A stretch of DNA of 40,011 nt from Planctomycetota bacterium (GCA_022566315.1 JADFJC010000018.1:1-40011), one strand, 5' to 3'; shown: positions 8,188-18,008, counted from the first letter of the stretch. Notes: generated by a model not told the origin, from the sequence alone. Program-made: numbers and translations.

Positions 8188-9702
8188 TTATGGTATATCC
8201 AGCGGGTCAATATCTTTGATTTTTTCGGTATAGATTTTGTATGGATATTTCTTCAACAGCTCGTCGCCGTATTTGGCCAAGATGGCATCTCTTTGTTTGT
8301 TTACCAATCTATCTTTGACACGCCGCTCTATATCACTCGAATATCCTTTTACTTTACCGGGGTTCTTTTCTAAGATTTTGACGATTCGCCACTTGATGTC
8401 CCTACGGTAAAAACCTTTTACCGGCCCTACTATATCGTTTGGATCGCCTTTCCATAAGTCCTTCCAGAACAGTCCTTCGCCGCTGGGAGAAGTATTAAAC
8501 GGTTTTCCTTTCTTTTCCAATGAGTATTTCTGTCTGACCGACTCGAAGTCCTTACCGCCGTCTAATTCAGCCTTTGCCTGCCGGGCTGTTTTAAGGTCCT
8601 GACACCAGATGAGGTCAATCTTGAGCGTCCTGCCTGTTCTGAATGCTTCCATATTCTTGCCGAAGTAAATCATTATCTCATCAATCGTTGGTTCTTTAAT
8701 CTCCTTGTCCTTTTCAGATTTGACTTTAGATAGGAGCCCCCTATCTTCGTACTCTCTTACCTTCTTTAATAGATTTTTATCCTTATCGAATCCGAGCGAC
8801 TTGGCCTCAGATACAAGAAGCGGCATCCTCAAAGCCCTTTCTAACAACTGTTCGACACCCTTTGGCGTATTAAGGTTTCTCGGACGGCTCGGCGGGGAGC
8901 TCTCGCACAAAGTATCGAACCAGTCCTTCAATGTTATCTTTGTTATCTTTCCATTATCGTCCTGTGGACTTGCGGAAAACGTTGCCAGAACAATGTTTTT
9001 CTCTTCCGGCGTCAGCTCCTCTTTTATCTGATAGATACGGATAAAAGGAGCTTTACGCGGTTTCTTCGGTTTAGTTAGCAATCTTTGGTGGATTTGAACT
9101 GCTTTGGGGAAATTGTTACTTAACTTTTTTACATGAAACTTTTGGTATATTTGCTTGTAATATTGGTCATAAAGCCTGCGGCCTTTTGTGTTTTTAAGCA
9201 TCGCTTCCGCCCTCGCCCGGTCGAGCTTGGGGTCGGCTTTCATCTTCTGTTTTATTTCTGACTCTGTTACCGTTAATTTGGGTTGCAATTGCTTTTGTAA
9301 TAATAAGTTTGAAAGCCGTCTTTCCTTGAATCGTGTAATCGATGCGCCGAACGTTTCATCTTTGAGAAACCCAAGTTTGCGTGCATCCCTAACCATAGCT
9401 TTTTCCGCTATCATTTTCATAAGCACCGTTTCGGCATCAACCGGTTCAGCTTGCTCGTTGTAACTATCATAGCCACGAGGGTAAAGCTCCATCATCAGCC
9501 TTTTCTCAAGCTCCTGCTTTGTGATGACGTAATCGCCTGCCCTCGCAACGATATTCGACGGCTCAGCGGATGGTTTAACGACAGGCTGTCTCTGGCGGAT
9601 TGGTTCGCCGGCTGTTTGTGCCCTTGCGGCGCCTAAATGGCAAAATACTATTAATAGTCCCATAAAAATCAAAGCCAATTTGTTCGAAAATAATTTAGTC
9701 AT
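8188..9702 (-). CDS. Exported SurA/PpiC-like peptidyl-prolyl isomerase
   Basis: A 504-residue protein with an N-terminal signal peptide (about residues 1-28, cut near AARA). The segment NIVARAGDYVITKQELEKRL opens a SurA N-domain-like helical region. Residues about 345-460 form a parvulin (PpiC) domain, with KIDLIWCQDLKTARQAKAELDGGKDFESVRQKYS and EGLFWKD typical of it. It should act outside the inner membrane, helping proteins fold. The ribosome site AAGGAAA precedes the ATG. Highly charged lysine-rich linkers separate the domains. It is transcribed alone from a clear promoter at 9796-9824. Confidence 0.82.
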   Translation of the reverse strand: MTKLFSNKLALIFMGLLIVFCHLGAARAQTAGEPIRQRQPVVKPSAEPSNIVARAGDYVITKQELEKRLMMELYPRGYDSYNEQAEPVDAETVLMKMIAEKAMVRDARKLGFLKDETFGASITRFKERRLSNLLLQKQLQPKLTVTESEIKQKMKADPKLDRARAEAMLKNTKGRRLYDQYYKQIYQKFHVKKLSNNFPKAVQIHQRLLTKPKKPRKAPFIRIYQIKEELTPEEKNIVLATFSASPQDDNGKITKITLKDWFDTLCESSPPSRPRNLNTPKGVEQLLERALRMPLLVSEAKSLGFDKDKNLLKKVREYEDRGLLSKVKSEKDKEIKEPTIDEIMIYFGKNMEAFRTGRTLKIDLIWCQDLKTARQAKAELDGGKDFESVRQKYSLEKKGKPFNTSPSGEGLFWKDLWKGDPNDIVGPVKGFYRRDIKWRIVKILEKNPGKVKGYSSDIERRVKDRLVNKQRDAILAKYGDELLKKYPYKIYTEKIKDIDPLDIP

Positions 9703-9795
9703 AAGTATTTTCCTTAACCATTTAAGAATTTCATCTGGTACTGATTATTTTTTCGGTAGTTTTAGCCCCACCAAATATCACTTCTTGTGGCTTTT

Positions 9796-9824
9796 ATTAT
9801 AACTTTTTCCTCGCCATTAGTCAA
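9796..9824 (-). promoter_or_regulatory. Strong sigma-70-like promoter of the PpiC gene
   Basis: On the minus strand TTGACT (9819-9824), a 17-base spacer and a perfect TATAAT (9796-9801) predict a start near 9789 and a leader of about 87 bases. Confidence 0.65.
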
Positions 9825-9935
9825 GTTAAATTATCATTTGATGCTGATAACCACACAGGCAGGTTTTGATTTGTTTGATTTTAGTCTTTTACCTGCATTT
9901 GATGCGGTGCGGAAGTATTTTGGCTTGTCCGAGTT

Positions 9936-11225
9936 CTATGCGAGATATACTTTCTTACCAGCTTTAACTTTAAATAATCTTGTTTTCTGAGTCAGGAAAG
10001 AGATCCATACTCCAATGCACGCACCGAGAAGCAACGTTATGACTGTTGCGCCAAAATAGCCAAGAACTGAATCATGAAGAGCATAAATTGAGAGTAAAAC
10101 CAGAAGGGCTGGTCCACCATACTTAGAAATTGATGTCACAATCTCTGACCGGGGAAATATAATAAATCCGCCAAAGAAAGCGATGGCTGTAGATAGCAGC
10201 AATGTTGCGAGATAGAAGATTGATACAAACACTACAGGCATGATTTTCATGTTCTTGGGTTTCATATTATGGGTGGCGCTTTGAGATGAATAGATTCCAG
10301 TAGGAATGTTATAAAATTTACTTACCAAAAACGGCGGACAAAGGGAATGTGGTTTAATGTAAAACTTCTTGTAGTCGATAAACCGACGGGCGCTTAAGTT
10401 ATTGATTGTCTTAGTCGTTTGGTTGATGGACGCTATATGAATATCTTTCTGGGATGTAAGCCAGCTTAAAAGTTCGACAAATTCTGGGTATGTGAGTTTA
10501 CCTCGTTTTTTGTCGATTTCAAGGAAGTCAAATACATGGAACAAAACGACGATAATTGGTTGAACTTCAGGGATACGTCTTGCTGATTCGACGGCATCTC
10601 GCAGCTTGAGAAGACTACATATTGCCGGCAAGAATTTTAACGGAGAGGATTCCTGTGCATCACCAAATCTACCTGACGAAATACATTTAAAGTTCAGCTT
10701 TTCGAGAGCGCGTAGTGTATTTAAATCGTAGCTGTTTCATGGTGGGATAAAGATAGTAATTTGTGTATCAAGCATTTCCTCTAAGAGATTTTTCCCTTTT
10801 GTTATCCTTTCCAGTTGACTGTCGTAAGCAAGGCCGGAAAACTCAGTATATCCGCCCCTTTTGTGATTTGTCTGATGGGAGTAACCATGTAATGCTACCT
10901 CCAAAGTGCCGGTTTTGATCGCGTTGTTTAGGATATTAGCTTTCGTTGGAGTCAGAGGAACAACATCCTGCGGAGAAGCATCGTGACTGTCACCAACATG
11001 TACATATGGAATAACTCCGAAGGTGCAAGAAATATTATGCTTCTGGAAAGCAGCAATCAGTTTGACTTCCATATCTGTTGAGCTACGGCTGGAGTAATCA
11101 TCAAATCGGAAGACGACTATAATCTGCTTTTCTTTAGGACCGCTGCGAGCTTGAGCAGCTATCGGGAAAACACACAGAAGTAAAATTACAATTAAGACCC
11201 TCATCCAAATATTTCTATAATTCAT
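9936..11225 (-). pseudogene. DUF2334 polysaccharide deacetylase gene split by an in-frame UGA
   Basis: One reading frame of 430 codons is interrupted only by TGA at 10737-10739. The first part (11225-10737) has a signal peptide (residues about 1-26), then FRFDDYSSR, TFGVIPYVHVGDS and ALHGYSHQ, which are the metal and active-site motifs of NodB-like deacetylases of the DUF2334 type. It stops after IFIPP, where the family, as I recall it, continues PPWNxYD. The frame resumes with NSYDLNTLRALEKLNFKCI and runs to 9936, ending in two or three membrane segments (about residues 325-410). A TGG-to-TGA change of the Trp codon explains this. A sequencing error or a recent nonsense mutation are both possible. 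The GGAG ribosome site is intact. Confidence 0.8.
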
Positions 11226-11341
11226 ATTCTCATCTCCAACCCAAAATGACCAGACTATTTCGCTTATGTTCTCAAATTAGCGTATTTTGTAGAGTTAATA
11301 ACACCGCACTGATTCAGACGCGTCAGGACAATAATCAATTA

Positions 11342-12217
11342 TCAGTGTAAGACCTTGTTCAGAGGATAGGTGATTATTCCCGTTGCGCCCGCTCGATTCA
11401 ATGCCGGTACCAGCGACCGTTCAATTTTGTCGTCGATAATCACTTCTATCGCCAAATAATCAGGGTCAGCCAGTGATGAAACCGTTGGGCTTTTTTCAGC
11501 AGGTAAAATCTTCATTATCGACTCTAAGTCGTTCTTCTTTATATTCATCTTCAGGCCGACTTTGCTGCGGGCTTCGATTGCTGCTTTAAGTAGAATGGAG
11601 ATATTTTCTATTTTTTCCCGCTTGAACTTATCGCCCCAGGCCTGCTTATTTGTGATAAACCTTGTTGTAGAGGTTATCACGGTATCTATTATCCGCAGTT
11701 CGTTTGCCCGCAGTGAGTTGCCGGTCTCGGTAAGTTCCACTATTGCATCGACCAGCCGGGCCTTTACCTCGGTAGCGCCCCAGCTAAATTCAACCTTTAC
11801 GTTGACACCCTTATCTGCGAAGTATTTTTTTGTTACGTTGACCAACTCGGTTGCGACTATACCGCCGACCAAATCCTTCACACTTTTAACCTGCGATTCA
11901 TCAGGCACAGCCAATACCCATCTGGCTGGATTGCTCGTGGCTTTGCTGTAGGCAAGTTCGCAGACGTCCACCACATCACAGCCGTTCTCCGTTATCCAGT
12001 CGTAGCCGGTTATCCCGGCATCGAGAACCCCGTCGGCCACGTATCTGCCCATTTCCTGTGCTCGTAACATAATAAGACGGATTTGTTCGTCATCTATACG
12101 AGGCAAATAACTCCTTTCGGAATCGGCAATGTGGAATCCGGCTTTGCCAAAAAGTTCGATAGTTGCCTTCTGCAAACTGCCTGCGGGAATACCTAATTTT
12201 AATATCTGTTCTGACAT
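11342..12217 (-). CDS. hisG: ATP phosphoribosyltransferase, long form
   Basis: First enzyme of histidine synthesis, joining ATP and PRPP. The 291-residue length and the C-terminal ACT-like regulatory domain (from about residue 215, with [13 protein letters not shown] at the end) indicate the long HisG form, which works without HisZ and is inhibited by histidine. The catalytic part shows [26 protein letters not shown] and a PRPP-loop-like [18 protein letters not shown] segment. The start ATG 12217 has only a weak AGAGA site. No other his gene is in the window; it follows an endonuclease III-like gene on the same strand with a 66-base gap. Confidence 0.95.
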   Translation of the reverse strand: MSEQILKLGIPAGSLQKATIELFGKAGFHIADSERSYLPRIDDEQIRLIMLRAQEMGRYVADGVLDAGITGYDWITENGCDVVDVCELAYSKATSNPARWVLAVPDESQVKSVKDLVGGIVATELVNVTKKYFADKGVNVKVEFSWGATEVKARLVDAIVELTETGNSLRANELRIIDTVITSTTRFITNKQAWGDKFKREKIENISILLKAAIEARSKVGLKMNIKKNDLESIMKILPAEKSPTVSSLADPDYLAIEVIIDDKIERSLVPALNRAGATGIITYPLNKVLH

Positions 12218-12283
12218 CTCAAATCTCTGGCTGTTAAATGGTCAATTAACTACTCACTAATTTCGTGAGCATCGAACATTCGT

Positions 12284-12961
12284 TTACTTTTTATTTTTTA
12301 TTTTTTTCGTCTTAGTTTTTTTGGAAGTAGTTTTGGTTTTTTTCTTATTTTTGCTCCTGTGTGCTTCACTTTCGCGCCGCAAGAGGGCATAAAACTCATA
12401 TCCCTTTTTGGCTGAAATCTGCTTGGCCAAAAAGCCTCCTATCCGCTGCTCGTCAGCGTTAGGATAGACCAGTTCCTTGCTTGTGAGATATTCTATCATT
12501 CCTTTAGTAAGCGGTATGGAATGGCCTTGCAGAGACGTGAGCATACAATAATCGACTACGAAATGGCTGGTACCCTCCAGCTTCTCAAGAATCTGACGAG
12601 CGGGACGTTTGCCTATTTTTTTCAACGCCTCTAAGCTCACTTTATGATATTCGTTGAATACAGCCCTCAAGACCATGGTGATTGTCGAGGCTATAGTCCT
12701 TGTAACGGGTGTATCCTCGCCCAACATTTCAACAATTTCTTCTGTTTGCGAAACGCGCAAATCATTCAGGTCAACGAAATAATCAGCGAATCTCTTAATC
12801 GCGGATTCTGTTGCCTTCTTGCTCAGCTCGGCGCTGATGATAGCATAGACAATTGCGTTCGCCGGTTCATCGTGGATAACTTTTTGAACTTTCGGATATT
12901 TGCGGCTCAATGAGCGGTGCAATCTTTGTATTTTTTTAGAATATTCTTGGCTATTTTTCAT
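12284..12961 (-). CDS. HhH-GPD (endonuclease III-like) protein lacking the lyase lysine
   Basis: A 225-residue protein. Residues about 25-190 align by eye with endonuclease III: the segment PANAIVYAIISAELSKKATE matches PFELLIAVLLSAQATD. LEALKKIGKRPARQIL matches LEALPGVGRKTANVVL, and VVDYCML matches the VDTH segment. The Asp of VDxx is kept, but the lyase Lys (of GRK) is Arg here, the hairpin is KKIGK rather than PGVGR, and the Cys4 iron-sulfur motif is absent. The last 25 residues are nearly all Lys/Thr, probably a nucleic-acid-binding tail. AAGAGG precedes the ATG. Its place behind rbfA suggests nucleic-acid binding rather than classical base-excision repair; this is inference. Confidence 0.65.
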   Translation of the reverse strand: MKNSQEYSKKIQRLHRSLSRKYPKVQKVIHDEPANAIVYAIISAELSKKATESAIKRFADYFVDLNDLRVSQTEEIVEMLGEDTPVTRTIASTITMVLRAVFNEYHKVSLEALKKIGKRPARQILEKLEGTSHFVVDYCMLTSLQGHSIPLTKGMIEYLTSKELVYPNADEQRIGGFLAKQISAKKGYEFYALLRRESEAHRSKNKKKTKTTSKKTKTKKIKNKK

Positions 12962-13068
12962 ATCAGCCTCTTGCCGATAGCGTACAAGTCCGAATATCGC
13001 ATCCGGGTTTTGACAGGAACAATTTTAACCCTACCAAAACAGGAGTGCTTCAAATTTCGTATTTTGTT

Positions 13069-13464
13069 TCACACTTCTTCTTCGTCCAAATCTTCTTCGG
13101 GGTCCTCTTTTTCCAGTTCACTGGCTGTCTGGTCTATCAGTTTCATAATCTCTAACGCCTTTTTGAATTTCTCATCCCTGTAAAAATGCAATACAGGACA
13201 GAATTTGCTCTGCAATTTGCCGGCTACCAGAGATTGTATTCGGCTTTTTGCATGTGTTATTGCCGCAAAAGTTTTGTTCTGAGCCGCTTTGTTCCCGCCA
13301 AAAATACTGACATATACATCGGCGTTGCGCAAATTAGCCGCCATATCCACTCTCGTAACGCTCACGAACCCTTCAATGCGGGGGTCGCTAAGATGATGAG
13401 CAATAGCGTTACTGACGCCTTCTTTCACCACACGGGCCACTTTTTCCTGCCTTCGAGTCGCCAT
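13069..13464 (-). CDS. rbfA: Ribosome-binding factor A
   Basis: A 131-residue KH-fold protein that matures 16S rRNA in the 30S subunit. Typical features are RRQEKVARVVKEGVSNAIAH, DPRIEGFVSVTRVDMAANLRNADVYVS and FCPVLHFYRDEKFKKALEI (the usual P-x-L-x-F-x-x-D region). The C-terminal tail is acidic (EDPEEDLDEEE). There is no clear ribosome site before the ATG, and an inverted repeat lies just upstream. It sits downstream of nusA and infB, the usual order. Confidence 0.95.
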   Translation of the reverse strand: MATRRQEKVARVVKEGVSNAIAHHLSDPRIEGFVSVTRVDMAANLRNADVYVSIFGGNKAAQNKTFAAITHAKSRIQSLVAGKLQSKFCPVLHFYRDEKFKKALEIMKLIDQTASELEKEDPEEDLDEEEV

Positions 13465-13484
13465 TTGACAATTTACTATTTATT

Positions 13485-13535
13485 ATTGACTATTGTTTCG
13501 GAACTCAAACTCCTGACTTTTTTTCAATAGTCAAT
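13485..13535. repeat. Inverted repeat between infB and rbfA
   Basis: ATTGACTATTG (13485-13495) and CAATAGTCAAT (13525-13535) are perfectly inverted across a 29-base loop in the short infB-rbfA gap. More TTGAC/GTCAA units flank them. On the minus strand the hairpin ends about 20 bases before rbfA and could tune its translation. Confidence 0.55.
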
Positions 13536-13544
13536 CGTCAATAT

Positions 13545-16211
13545 TCAATTTTTAATTTTAAGGGTTCTGGCTACTTTCACAATTTCATAGAACTCAAGAA
13601 CGTCATCGACTTTAATATCGTCGAATCCTGCTATCTTAATACCACACTCCAGGCCCGCCTTGACATCACGAACATCGTCCTTGAAATGCTTTAGCGACTC
13701 TACACTGAGGTTGTCTTTGAGCACGATGTTGTCGCGTATCAGCCGCATCTTTGCATTCTTGCTCACGTACCCGCTGCTGACATAGCAGCCGGCCACCGTA
13801 CCAATTCGGGAAACCTTAAACGTATTTCTTACCGTAACTCTTCCCAGCGCCTTCTCAATTTCTTCCGGCTCAAGTAAACCGACCATTGATTTTTCTAAAT
13901 CTTCGGTTATGCGGTAGATGACGTTGTAGAGTCTTATCTCAACACCTTTGGCTTCAGCAGTCTTGGATGCGTGTTCTTCCGGGACGACGTTAAAGCCAAT
14001 AATAATGGCGTTCGACGCCTCGGCAAGCACAACATCACCTTCTGTAATTCCACCCGGTGCGGCGTGCAGAATATTAATCTTTACTTCCTCGACGCTCAGA
14101 TCGGACAAATATTTTTTCAGGACATCCACCGAGCCCTGAACATCGGCCCGGACGATAAGATTTAATGATTCTGTCTTGCCGGCATCTATCTGGCTGAATA
14201 AATTGTCTAATGTTACCTGTGTCCGTTTCACCAGAGAGTTCTCTCTTGAGCGTATTTGGTTTTCCTCGGCGGCAGCCTTGGCCTTGTTGATGTCATCCAG
14301 ACAGTAAAATCTATCCCCGGCCTGGGGGACGTCGCTTAGGCCGGTTATCTCCACCGGCATAGAGCTTGTACCTGTTCTTATATTTTTGCCGTAGCTGTTT
14401 TTCAACATTTTTACTCTGCCGTGGGCGCAGCCGGCCAGAACCACATCACCCTTTTTTAGTCGGCCTTCCTTGATTAACAGAGTCGCCACCGGCCCTCGCT
14501 TTGGCGACATCCTGGCCTCGATGACCCATCCTGTCGCTGGGATTGTGGCATCGGCCTTAAGCTCAAGTAATTCGGCTACGTAATCGAGAGATTCAAGCAA
14601 GTCGTCTATACCCTCACTGGTAACTGCGCTGGTTTTAACGACTTCCGTCTGGCCTCCCCATTCAGCCGGCGTCAACTCATGCTCAGCTAACTGAGAGTAA
14701 ACACGATTTATATCGCAGCCCGGCAAATCTATTTTGTTCAACGCCACAATAATCGGAACGTCCGCTGCCTTGCTGTGCGCTATCGCCTCAATCGTTTGGG
14801 GCATCACTCCATCATCAGAGGCGATCACCAGCACCACAACATCGGTCATATTAGCACCTCTGGCACGCATTGCTGTAAAAGCCTCGTGACCCGGAGTATC
14901 GAGAAATGTTACTTTCTTATTGTCCCAGGTAACTTCAGACGCCCCGATGTGCTGCGTAATGCCGCCTGCTTCGCCGGCTGCTACATGGGTTGACCGGATT
15001 TTGTCCAGCAGGCTGGTTTTGCCGTGGTCAACATGCCCGAGCATTGCAGCAACCACAGCACGTTTCTGGAGATTTTTTCCCTGACGTTTTTCAAATTCAG
15101 CTCGTATCTGTTCTTCCAGCGTGCTTTTGTGTTCCACCACCAGCTCAGTGCCTAAATCAATAGCAACCAGTTCTGCAACCTCGTTGCTTATCACCTGATT
15201 GGCCGTGGCCATTACTCCCTGTTGTATTAGTTTTTGGATGATATCCGTTGATTTAATCGCCAGGGCTGCTGATAGTTCTTTTACTGTAATTGGCTCGCTT
15301 ATAACGACTTTTTTGGGCCTGATAAGCGCAGCAACTTTATGCTTGGGTCTGCTCGCTATTTTACGCGTTGGCCTTACTCGCAGGCCCTCACCGCCGGCTG
15401 CTTCAAGCCGGGCTTGTCTTTCTTCAATATCTCTTTGTCGCCATCGGCTGCCGGTTTTAGGCTTCTTTACCGTTTCCGTATCTCGCCCATCCCGCCTTCG
15501 CCCATGTGTTCTTTCTTTTAGGTGTTTTGGGGCTTGTTTCTTGTCCCCGTCCGGAGCCAAAGTTGTTTTTTCCTGTTTCTGTTGACTGTACATCAACGGT
15601 TCAGTAACAGGTGCATCATATCGAACTTTCGGCTTAGGCTTTGGTCGTCGTCGTACCGGCTCCGGTGATTCGATTCGAACAACTTGCGGTCCGCTCAGTC
15701 GAGCCGGCTCAGGTTTTTTCAGCATCGGCCCGGCAGGTACTATCGGCTCCGGTTCTTGTTCCTTTGGTGGTGCTTCGGTTATCTGTTCTTCGGCCGGTGG
15801 GGGCTCTTCTATTGTAGTTACCGCAGTTCCTATAGTTACCACAGTTTCCTGTTCGGTTTGTTCAGCTTCTGTTTCTGTTGCAGTAGTTGTCTCGGCTGCT
15901 GCCTTGGTTCGCTTGGCCGCCGGCTTTGCCAGCTTAGCTTCTTTAACTTTTGTTTCCTTTGCCGCCGGTTTTTCCTTCGTTTTCTTTTTCTTTTTGATTC
16001 GGACCTTTTTCAGGTCCACCTTCTCAGCCGTCTCAACAGTTGTGATATTTTCACCTTCGCTGAACCACTCCCGAATGGTCGCCGCCAGGCCGGCCGATAA
16101 CACTGACATATGGTTCTTTATGTCCAGACCCTCACTCTGGCACTTCTTCACCATGGCAGAGCTTTTTATGCCCAGCTCCTTGGCCAAAAGGTAAACTCTT
16201 GTAGTGGCCAA
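13545..16211 (-). CDS. infB: Translation initiation factor IF-2
   Basis: An 888-residue GTPase that brings initiator tRNA to the 30S subunit. The N-terminal IF2_N-like motif is in residues 1-45 ([19 protein letters not shown]). It is followed by a long Lys/Pro/Glu-rich linker (about 70-290) and a second IF2_N motif (about 305-350). The G domain shows [14 protein letters not shown] (about 388-401), DTPGHEAF (about 437) and NKID (about 490), then the beta-barrel and C-terminal domains. The start codon is TTG (16209-16211) with a GGAG site 8 bases upstream. No in-frame ATG would give the conserved N-terminus. It lies 56 bases after nusA. Confidence 0.97.
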   Translation of the reverse strand: MATTRVYLLAKELGIKSSAMVKKCQSEGLDIKNHMSVLSAGLAATIREWFSEGENITTVETAEKVDLKKVRIKKKKKTKEKPAAKETKVKEAKLAKPAAKRTKAAAETTTATETEAEQTEQETVVTIGTAVTTIEEPPPAEEQITEAPPKEQEPEPIVPAGPMLKKPEPARLSGPQVVRIESPEPVRRRPKPKPKVRYDAPVTEPLMYSQQKQEKTTLAPDGDKKQAPKHLKERTHGRRRDGRDTETVKKPKTGSRWRQRDIEERQARLEAAGGEGLRVRPTRKIASRPKHKVAALIRPKKVVISEPITVKELSAALAIKSTDIIQKLIQQGVMATANQVISNEVAELVAIDLGTELVVEHKSTLEEQIRAEFEKRQGKNLQKRAVVAAMLGHVDHGKTSLLDKIRSTHVAAGEAGGITQHIGASEVTWDNKKVTFLDTPGHEAFTAMRARGANMTDVVVLVIASDDGVMPQTIEAIAHSKAADVPIIVALNKIDLPGCDINRVYSQLAEHELTPAEWGGQTEVVKTSAVTSEGIDDLLESLDYVAELLELKADATIPATGWVIEARMSPKRGPVATLLIKEGRLKKGDVVLAGCAHGRVKMLKNSYGKNIRTGTSSMPVEITGLSDVPQAGDRFYCLDDINKAKAAAEENQIRSRENSLVKRTQVTLDNLFSQIDAGKTESLNLIVRADVQGSVDVLKKYLSDLSVEEVKINILHAAPGGITEGDVVLAEASNAIIIGFNVVPEEHASKTAEAKGVEIRLYNVIYRITEDLEKSMVGLLEPEEIEKALGRVTVRNTFKVSRIGTVAGCYVSSGYVSKNAKMRLIRDNIVLKDNLSVESLKHFKDDVRDVKAGLECGIKIAGFDDIKVDDVLEFYEIVKVARTLKIKN

Positions 16212-16267
16212 AAATAAATCTCCAATCTCAACTGTGTTTGATACTTCATATCTCGTTTGAGATATGG

Positions 16268-17593
16268 CTATTGTTCGTTATCTGTTACTTTTGTCTCGTT
16301 ATCTGTTACTTTTGTCTCGTCATCTGTTACTTTTGTCTCGTCATCTGTTACTTTTGTCTCGTCATCTGTTACTTTTGTCTCGTCATCTGTTACTTTTGTC
16401 TGTTGGGCTAATTGCTTTTCCGCCTCTTTTTGTTTCGCTTCAGCCTCCAGACGTTCGATTTCTTTGACTGCCGTTGCAACTAATTTCTCAGCGGTCTCCT
16501 TATCAATCTTCAGTTCATTAATCAGTGGTTCTGCCCCCACCTCATCAATATCCCCAAGGGATATGACGCCAAGTGCTATCAGCTTGTCAATCACCATATC
16601 GTCAGCGCCTTCCACTGTCTTAACGCAGTTTGTCAGTCTCTCGATGCCCTGGTTGTATTCGTCCGGCGTTAGTATATCGATGTCCCAGCCGGTCAGTCTG
16701 GCAGCTAACCGGACATTTTGCCCGTGCTTACCGATAGCCAGACTGAGCTGCTCCTCATCCACGACAACGGTTGCCCGTCCCAATTCAAAACACAGGGCGA
16801 TTTCGCTGACTTTTGCCGGCATTAACGCATTCGCCACAAGCACCTGCGATGACTCATTCCAGCGGACAATATCTATTTTCTCTCCTCCCAGCTCATCAAC
16901 TATATTCTTTATCCTGCTGCCGCGTACACCCACGCACGCCCCAACGGGGTCAACCCTGTCGTCGAATGAGGTCACAGCAACTTTGGTTCGATAGCCCGCC
17001 TCTCGCGCTAATGCCCTTATTTCGATGATTTTTTCACTAATCTCCGGTACTTCTAACTCGAACAATCGCCGGATAAAATCAGGGTGAGTCCGGGAGAGAA
17101 TAATTTCGACCTGGTTCGAGGTCTCTTTTACATTAAGAATCAAACATCGAATTCTCTCACTCACCCGGTGTGTCTGGCCCATTATCTGTTCGCCTTTTGG
17201 CATAAAGGCTTCGGTCGAGCGGTCCAGATTAACAATTACTTTGCCGCTTTCGTATCGAACAACCGTTCCGCTTATTATTTCCCCTTTTCGCTGAACGAAC
17301 TCAGCATAGATACTGTCTCTCTCATCAGCACGTATCTTCTGTATCATCACTTGCTTGGCCGTCTGGGCGGGGATTCGGCCGAGACGTTTTATATCGATTT
17401 CCTCATCGCCTCTAAAAGCTGTTATTTGGCCCGTATTTCGGTCGATGCTTACTACTATATTGCTTTCCGACTCACCAAAGTGTTTCCTCGCTGCTGAAAC
17501 CATAGCTTCTTCCAGGTCCACAAATATCGATTCCTTCTCGATGTTTTTATCACGGGCAATGTTTCCCACGATTCTTAGTAATTCCTCACTCAT
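16268..17593 (-). CDS. nusA: Transcription termination/antitermination protein NusA
   Basis: A 441-residue RNA polymerase elongation factor. The N-terminal NusA domain (1-125), S1 domain (about 130-200, with GEIISGTVVRYESGKVIVNL) and two KH domains (about 200-345, with GACVGVRGSRIKNI and LAIGKHGQNVRLAARLTGWDIDI) are all present. One helix-hairpin-helix-like segment follows (about 350-390). The protein ends with six copies of TKVTD(D/N)E encoded by a 21-bp repeat. It heads the nusA-infB-rbfA cluster; rimP, its usual upstream neighbour, is not in the 750 bases before it. A structured leader precedes it. Confidence 0.97.
   Translation of the reverse strand: MSEELLRIVGNIARDKNIEKESIFVDLEEAMVSAARKHFGESESNIVVSIDRNTGQITAFRGDEEIDIKRLGRIPAQTAKQVMIQKIRADERDSIYAEFVQRKGEIISGTVVRYESGKVIVNLDRSTEAFMPKGEQIMGQTHRVSERIRCLILNVKETSNQVEIILSRTHPDFIRRLFELEVPEISEKIIEIRALAREAGYRTKVAVTSFDDRVDPVGACVGVRGSRIKNIVDELGGEKIDIVRWNESSQVLVANALMPAKVSEIALCFELGRATVVVDEEQLSLAIGKHGQNVRLAARLTGWDIDILTPDEYNQGIERLTNCVKTVEGADDMVIDKLIALGVISLGDIDEVGAEPLINELKIDKETAEKLVATAVKEIERLEAEAKQKEAEKQLAQQTKVTDDETKVTDDETKVTDDETKVTDDETKVTDNETKVTDNEQ
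16274..16399 (-). repeat. 21-bp tandem repeat, six copies, inside the nusA 3' end
   Basis: Six exact-length 21-base units encode TKVTDDE or TKVTDNE. On the plus strand the core reads ATCTGTTACTTTTGTCTCG. Units differ by one base (GAT to AAT), so the array is recent and prone to slippage without changing frame. Confidence 0.9.
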
Positions 17594-17664
17594 TGTCTTT
17601 TCTCTTTAATCCAGCACCGATTTCTTTCCTTTTTTCAACCCGGCACCACTCTCTGGTCTCGGAT

Positions 17665-17693
17665 AAAAAAAAATGGAAACTATCCACGTTTCC
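17665..17693 (-). terminator. Intrinsic terminator in the nusA leader
   Basis: On the minus strand GGAAAC, a 7-base loop and GTTTCC (17675-17693) are followed by A and nine T (17665-17673). It is a textbook rho-independent shape placed about 72 bases before the nusA ATG. It would end a short RNA or act as an attenuator. Confidence 0.7.
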
Positions 17694-17700
17694 ACTTCAA

Positions 17701-17786
17701 AAGGGAGTCCCTTACAAAACAGGTTCCCCGGCACGCCAAAAACAAACAGAGGTTGTAGTTTGTCTTTATGCTACATCATCTGCCTC
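17701..17786 (-). ncRNA. Structured leader or small RNA upstream of nusA (unassigned)
   Basis: Before the terminator the minus strand can fold a stem GAGG/CCTC plus TGTAG/CTACA (17749-17786), then ACAAAC/GTTTGT alternatives, then AAGGG-ACT-CCCTT (17701-17713). I do not recognise a known riboswitch or 6S, SRP, RNase P or tmRNA core. It may be an attenuator leader or an independent small RNA. Confidence 0.35.
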
Positions 17787-17978
17787 CGATACTAAAAAAC
17801 CTCGTTCGTTTTTCGCGACAATTGAAGCAGAAAACCGATTTCCAAGCCACCATTTCAGCAGAAACACAGCCGTGCAGGTCAATTGTTAATCGCCTACTTT
17901 GCACTGTTTGCTAATCCCGTTAAAACCATTTTAAGCGCCTCTTTAGTTCAAAGTTTAGCTTTGGTAGCTATTAATCCT

Positions 17979-18008
17979 TATAACCAAACTTGCTATAATA
18001 ATCGTCAA
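17979..18008 (-). promoter_or_regulatory. Candidate nusA-operon promoter
   Basis: On the minus strand TTGACG (18003-18008) and GTTATA (17979-17984) are 18 bases apart. A start near 17972 would give a leader of about 380 bases containing the hairpins and the terminator. A TTGACA lies 9 bases further upstream. The rest of 17594-18314 is AT-rich, and I see no gene there on either strand. Confidence 0.35.

Noticed and set aside
15684-16194. Plus-strand frames rich in Phe, Cys, Leu and Ser
   Set aside because: They are the antisense of the Lys/Glu-rich infB linker; composition follows from the complement.
16257-16994. Plus-strand 245-codon frame with SVTFVSS repeats
   Set aside because: It is the antisense of nusA and its 21-bp tandem array, without its own start signals.
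17701-17800. 6S RNA, tmRNA, SRP or RNase P RNA upstream of nusA
   Set aside because: None of their conserved cores could be recognised, so only an unassigned structured leader is claimed.
17593-17889. Possible small proteins in the nusA leader
   Set aside because: The plus-strand frame covers the terminator and hairpins, shows no ribosome site and no protein-like pattern.
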